Positions 33,213 to 34,042 of a stretch of 34,042 nucleotides of DNA are shown here, piece by piece; the first letter of the stretch is position 1; every line of letters starts with the position of its first letter. Origin of the DNA: Paracoccaceae bacterium (GTDB taxonomy: Bacteria > Pseudomonadota > Alphaproteobacteria > Rhodobacterales > Rhodobacteraceae); NCBI GenBank assembly GCA_026709265.1, contig JAPOTI010000135.1, positions 1 to 34,042 on the forward strand. Reading direction: 5' to 3'. The notes beneath the pieces were generated by a model. It searched no databases, was not told the DNA's origin, and saw nothing but the letters and a program-made list of their open reading frames with translations. The position numbers and the translations under genes are program-made.

Positions 33213-33413
33213 TCATTGGTCTGAGACTCCGGTCTCCTGATGGGCCCGTGTGCGAATTTCCCGCTGCAGGACGCCCACAGCAAAGGTGATTGAGCATCCG
33301 AACAACACGAGCATTTCCTGAACGTCACTGAGAAAGGTTGATCCTGCAACCGCGCCAAGTCCGACGTTCAAGGCGAATATAGTGAATAGGAAAGCTGAAG
33401 CTGCCAAGACCAT
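33213..33413 (-). CDS. Small two-helix membrane protein
   Basis: A 66-residue protein from ATG 33413, chosen because GGGAGG lies nine bases upstream; GTG 33434 would add seven residues. Two hydrophobic segments (about 2-22 and 28-48) are followed by a charged cytoplasmic tail. It sits 21 bases before dctP. Small proteins of this kind occur ahead of some TRAP operons; the function is unknown to me. Confidence 0.6.
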   Translation of the reverse strand: MVLAASAFLFTIFALNVGLGAVAGSTFLSDVQEMLVLFGCSITFAVGVLQREIRTRAHQETGVSDQ

Positions 33414-33446
33414 CGCGCATGACCTCCCACTCACACCGGATCGTTC

Positions 33447-33830
33447 TCAACCCACCCCTTTAACACAATGATCTGACTTCGCAAGCCACCAAAAATAGAG
33501 GGGAATCACTCCCGTCCAGTCACCGGGTGTTTCTTCTTCATGCAGTTCGTTGTAGACGGCGAGACGCGTGTTTCCGTCAATACAAATAAGCTGGCCATCC
33601 TTCGGCACAACGACAATCGGCACCGAGATTCCGCCTGATGCACGAATGGAATCTTTGAGGGAACGGTAGGATGAAGTGCTTGAGGACCCCTCTGTAGCTG
33701 TCTGCAGAGCAAAGCGGATGCGCTGCGCGTTGAGCTTTTCGCCATACTTCTCGAACGCAACCTTGATCCTTGGATTTTCACGATCGAATTCGATCTCCTG
33801 AGTTGAGACCCTCTGATATATGCTTCTCAT
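33447..33830 (-). pseudogene. ParB-like domain protein, truncated at its C terminus
   Basis: The 127-residue frame begins with STQEIEFDRENPRI and contains LKDSIRASGGISVPIVVVPK and the key CIDGNTRLAVYNEL block. That is the ParB/sulfiredoxin-like fold with its GNxR nucleotide-binding motif. Larger relatives continue after the following W-x-x-I-P strand with a helical region of a few hundred residues, absent here: after VIPLYFWW only about 16 unlike residues remain before the stop, and the TRAP operon starts 34 bases on. So it appears cut off by a recombination or deletion at about 33450-33500. It could also be a genuine short protein. It has no evident role in sulfonate use. Confidence 0.55.
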
Positions 33831-34012
33831 AACGCGCTCTCTTGATTTGGAATAAGTACGTCGCGCAGGGCCGAAATCAGGTCACAAGGTCAGGCGGTAA
33901 ATCGCGCAACTGCTTGATTTGGCTATCCAAACAATGACGCTGCCCTTCTATCAAAAGGATGTGCAATACGGATCGACTAGGGATGGGCGCAGGATCTGTC
34001 ACTGGCCCACAC

Positions 34013-34041
34013 TTGACACTGTATCTCTGTTGCGATAACCT
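34013..34041 (+). promoter_or_regulatory. Candidate promoter facing the right end of the window
   Basis: A perfect -35 TTGACA (34013-34018) is followed after 17 bases by TAACCT (34036-34041), which matches the -10 consensus at three positions. It would drive a gene beyond the window. The 33831-34012 stretch shows no gene; CTTGATTTGG occurs twice in it (about 33842 and 33913). Confidence 0.3.
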
Positions 34042-34042
34042 G

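Noticed and set aside
1-34042. tRNA, rRNA, CRISPR arrays, insertion sequences, phage genes
   Set aside because: I scanned the gaps for T-loop-like strings, regularly spaced repeats and transposase or integrase motifs and found none that hold up.

Overview
The window reads as a chromosomal segment of a marine-type alphaproteobacterium. This rests on gene content and order: an SH3-domain exported protein divergent from a 2-hydroxyacid dehydrogenase, an overlapping coaBC-dut-ThiF/MoeB run, gshB near rsmI and an LpoA-like lipoprotein, murJ, and a sulfonate/TRAP catabolic operon. I cannot name the genus. No rRNA, tRNA, CRISPR array, transposase or complete mobile element was recognised.

Left part (1-5.4 kb), accessory. 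A broken Rossmann/epimerase gene start is followed by a Rieske oxygenase overlapping a sterol-reductase-family (ERG4/ERG24) membrane protein. That set resembles a bacterial sterol-modifying locus. After a 570-base gap rich in perfect inverted repeats comes an A+T-richer block: a GHKL histidine kinase that seems to lack its N-terminal half, and a response regulator whose C-terminal domain carries an R-N-D-Y-A-H (HEPN-like R-x4-H) motif and is cut off by a frameshift in a run of six T. It looks like a decaying acquired signalling or defence-like module.

Central part (5.3-17.1 kb), mostly housekeeping: SH3 protein, 2-hydroxyacid dehydrogenase, membrane-anchored ThiF/MoeB enzyme, dut, coaBC, cobU plus a cobC-like phosphatase (cobalamin lower-ligand assembly), gshB, rsmI, LpoA-like lipoprotein, murJ and a rhomboid-fold protein without the catalytic histidine. 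A perfect TGTGA-N6-TCACA palindrome abuts the cobU start.

Metabolic part (17.2-25.3 kb): a tight operon for a three-subunit molybdenum hydroxylase (FAD, 2Fe-2S and Mo subunits) ending in a MoaD-like sulfur carrier; an ectoine-hydrolase/creatinase-like M24 protein; thioredoxin reductase; a 920-base gap with a structured element; and a haloacid-dehalogenase-type HAD protein.

Right part (25.4-33.4 kb): one minus-strand operon that reads as a complete route for 2,3-dihydroxypropane-1-sulfonate (DHPS). A TRAP transporter (dctP, dctQ, dctM) would import it, an SDR and a zinc alcohol dehydrogenase would interconvert its enantiomers, an HpsN-type enzyme would oxidise it to sulfolactate, and SuyAB would release sulfite and pyruvate. 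Upstream of the operon lies a ParB-domain gene cut short after about 125 codons, a second scar of accessory DNA.
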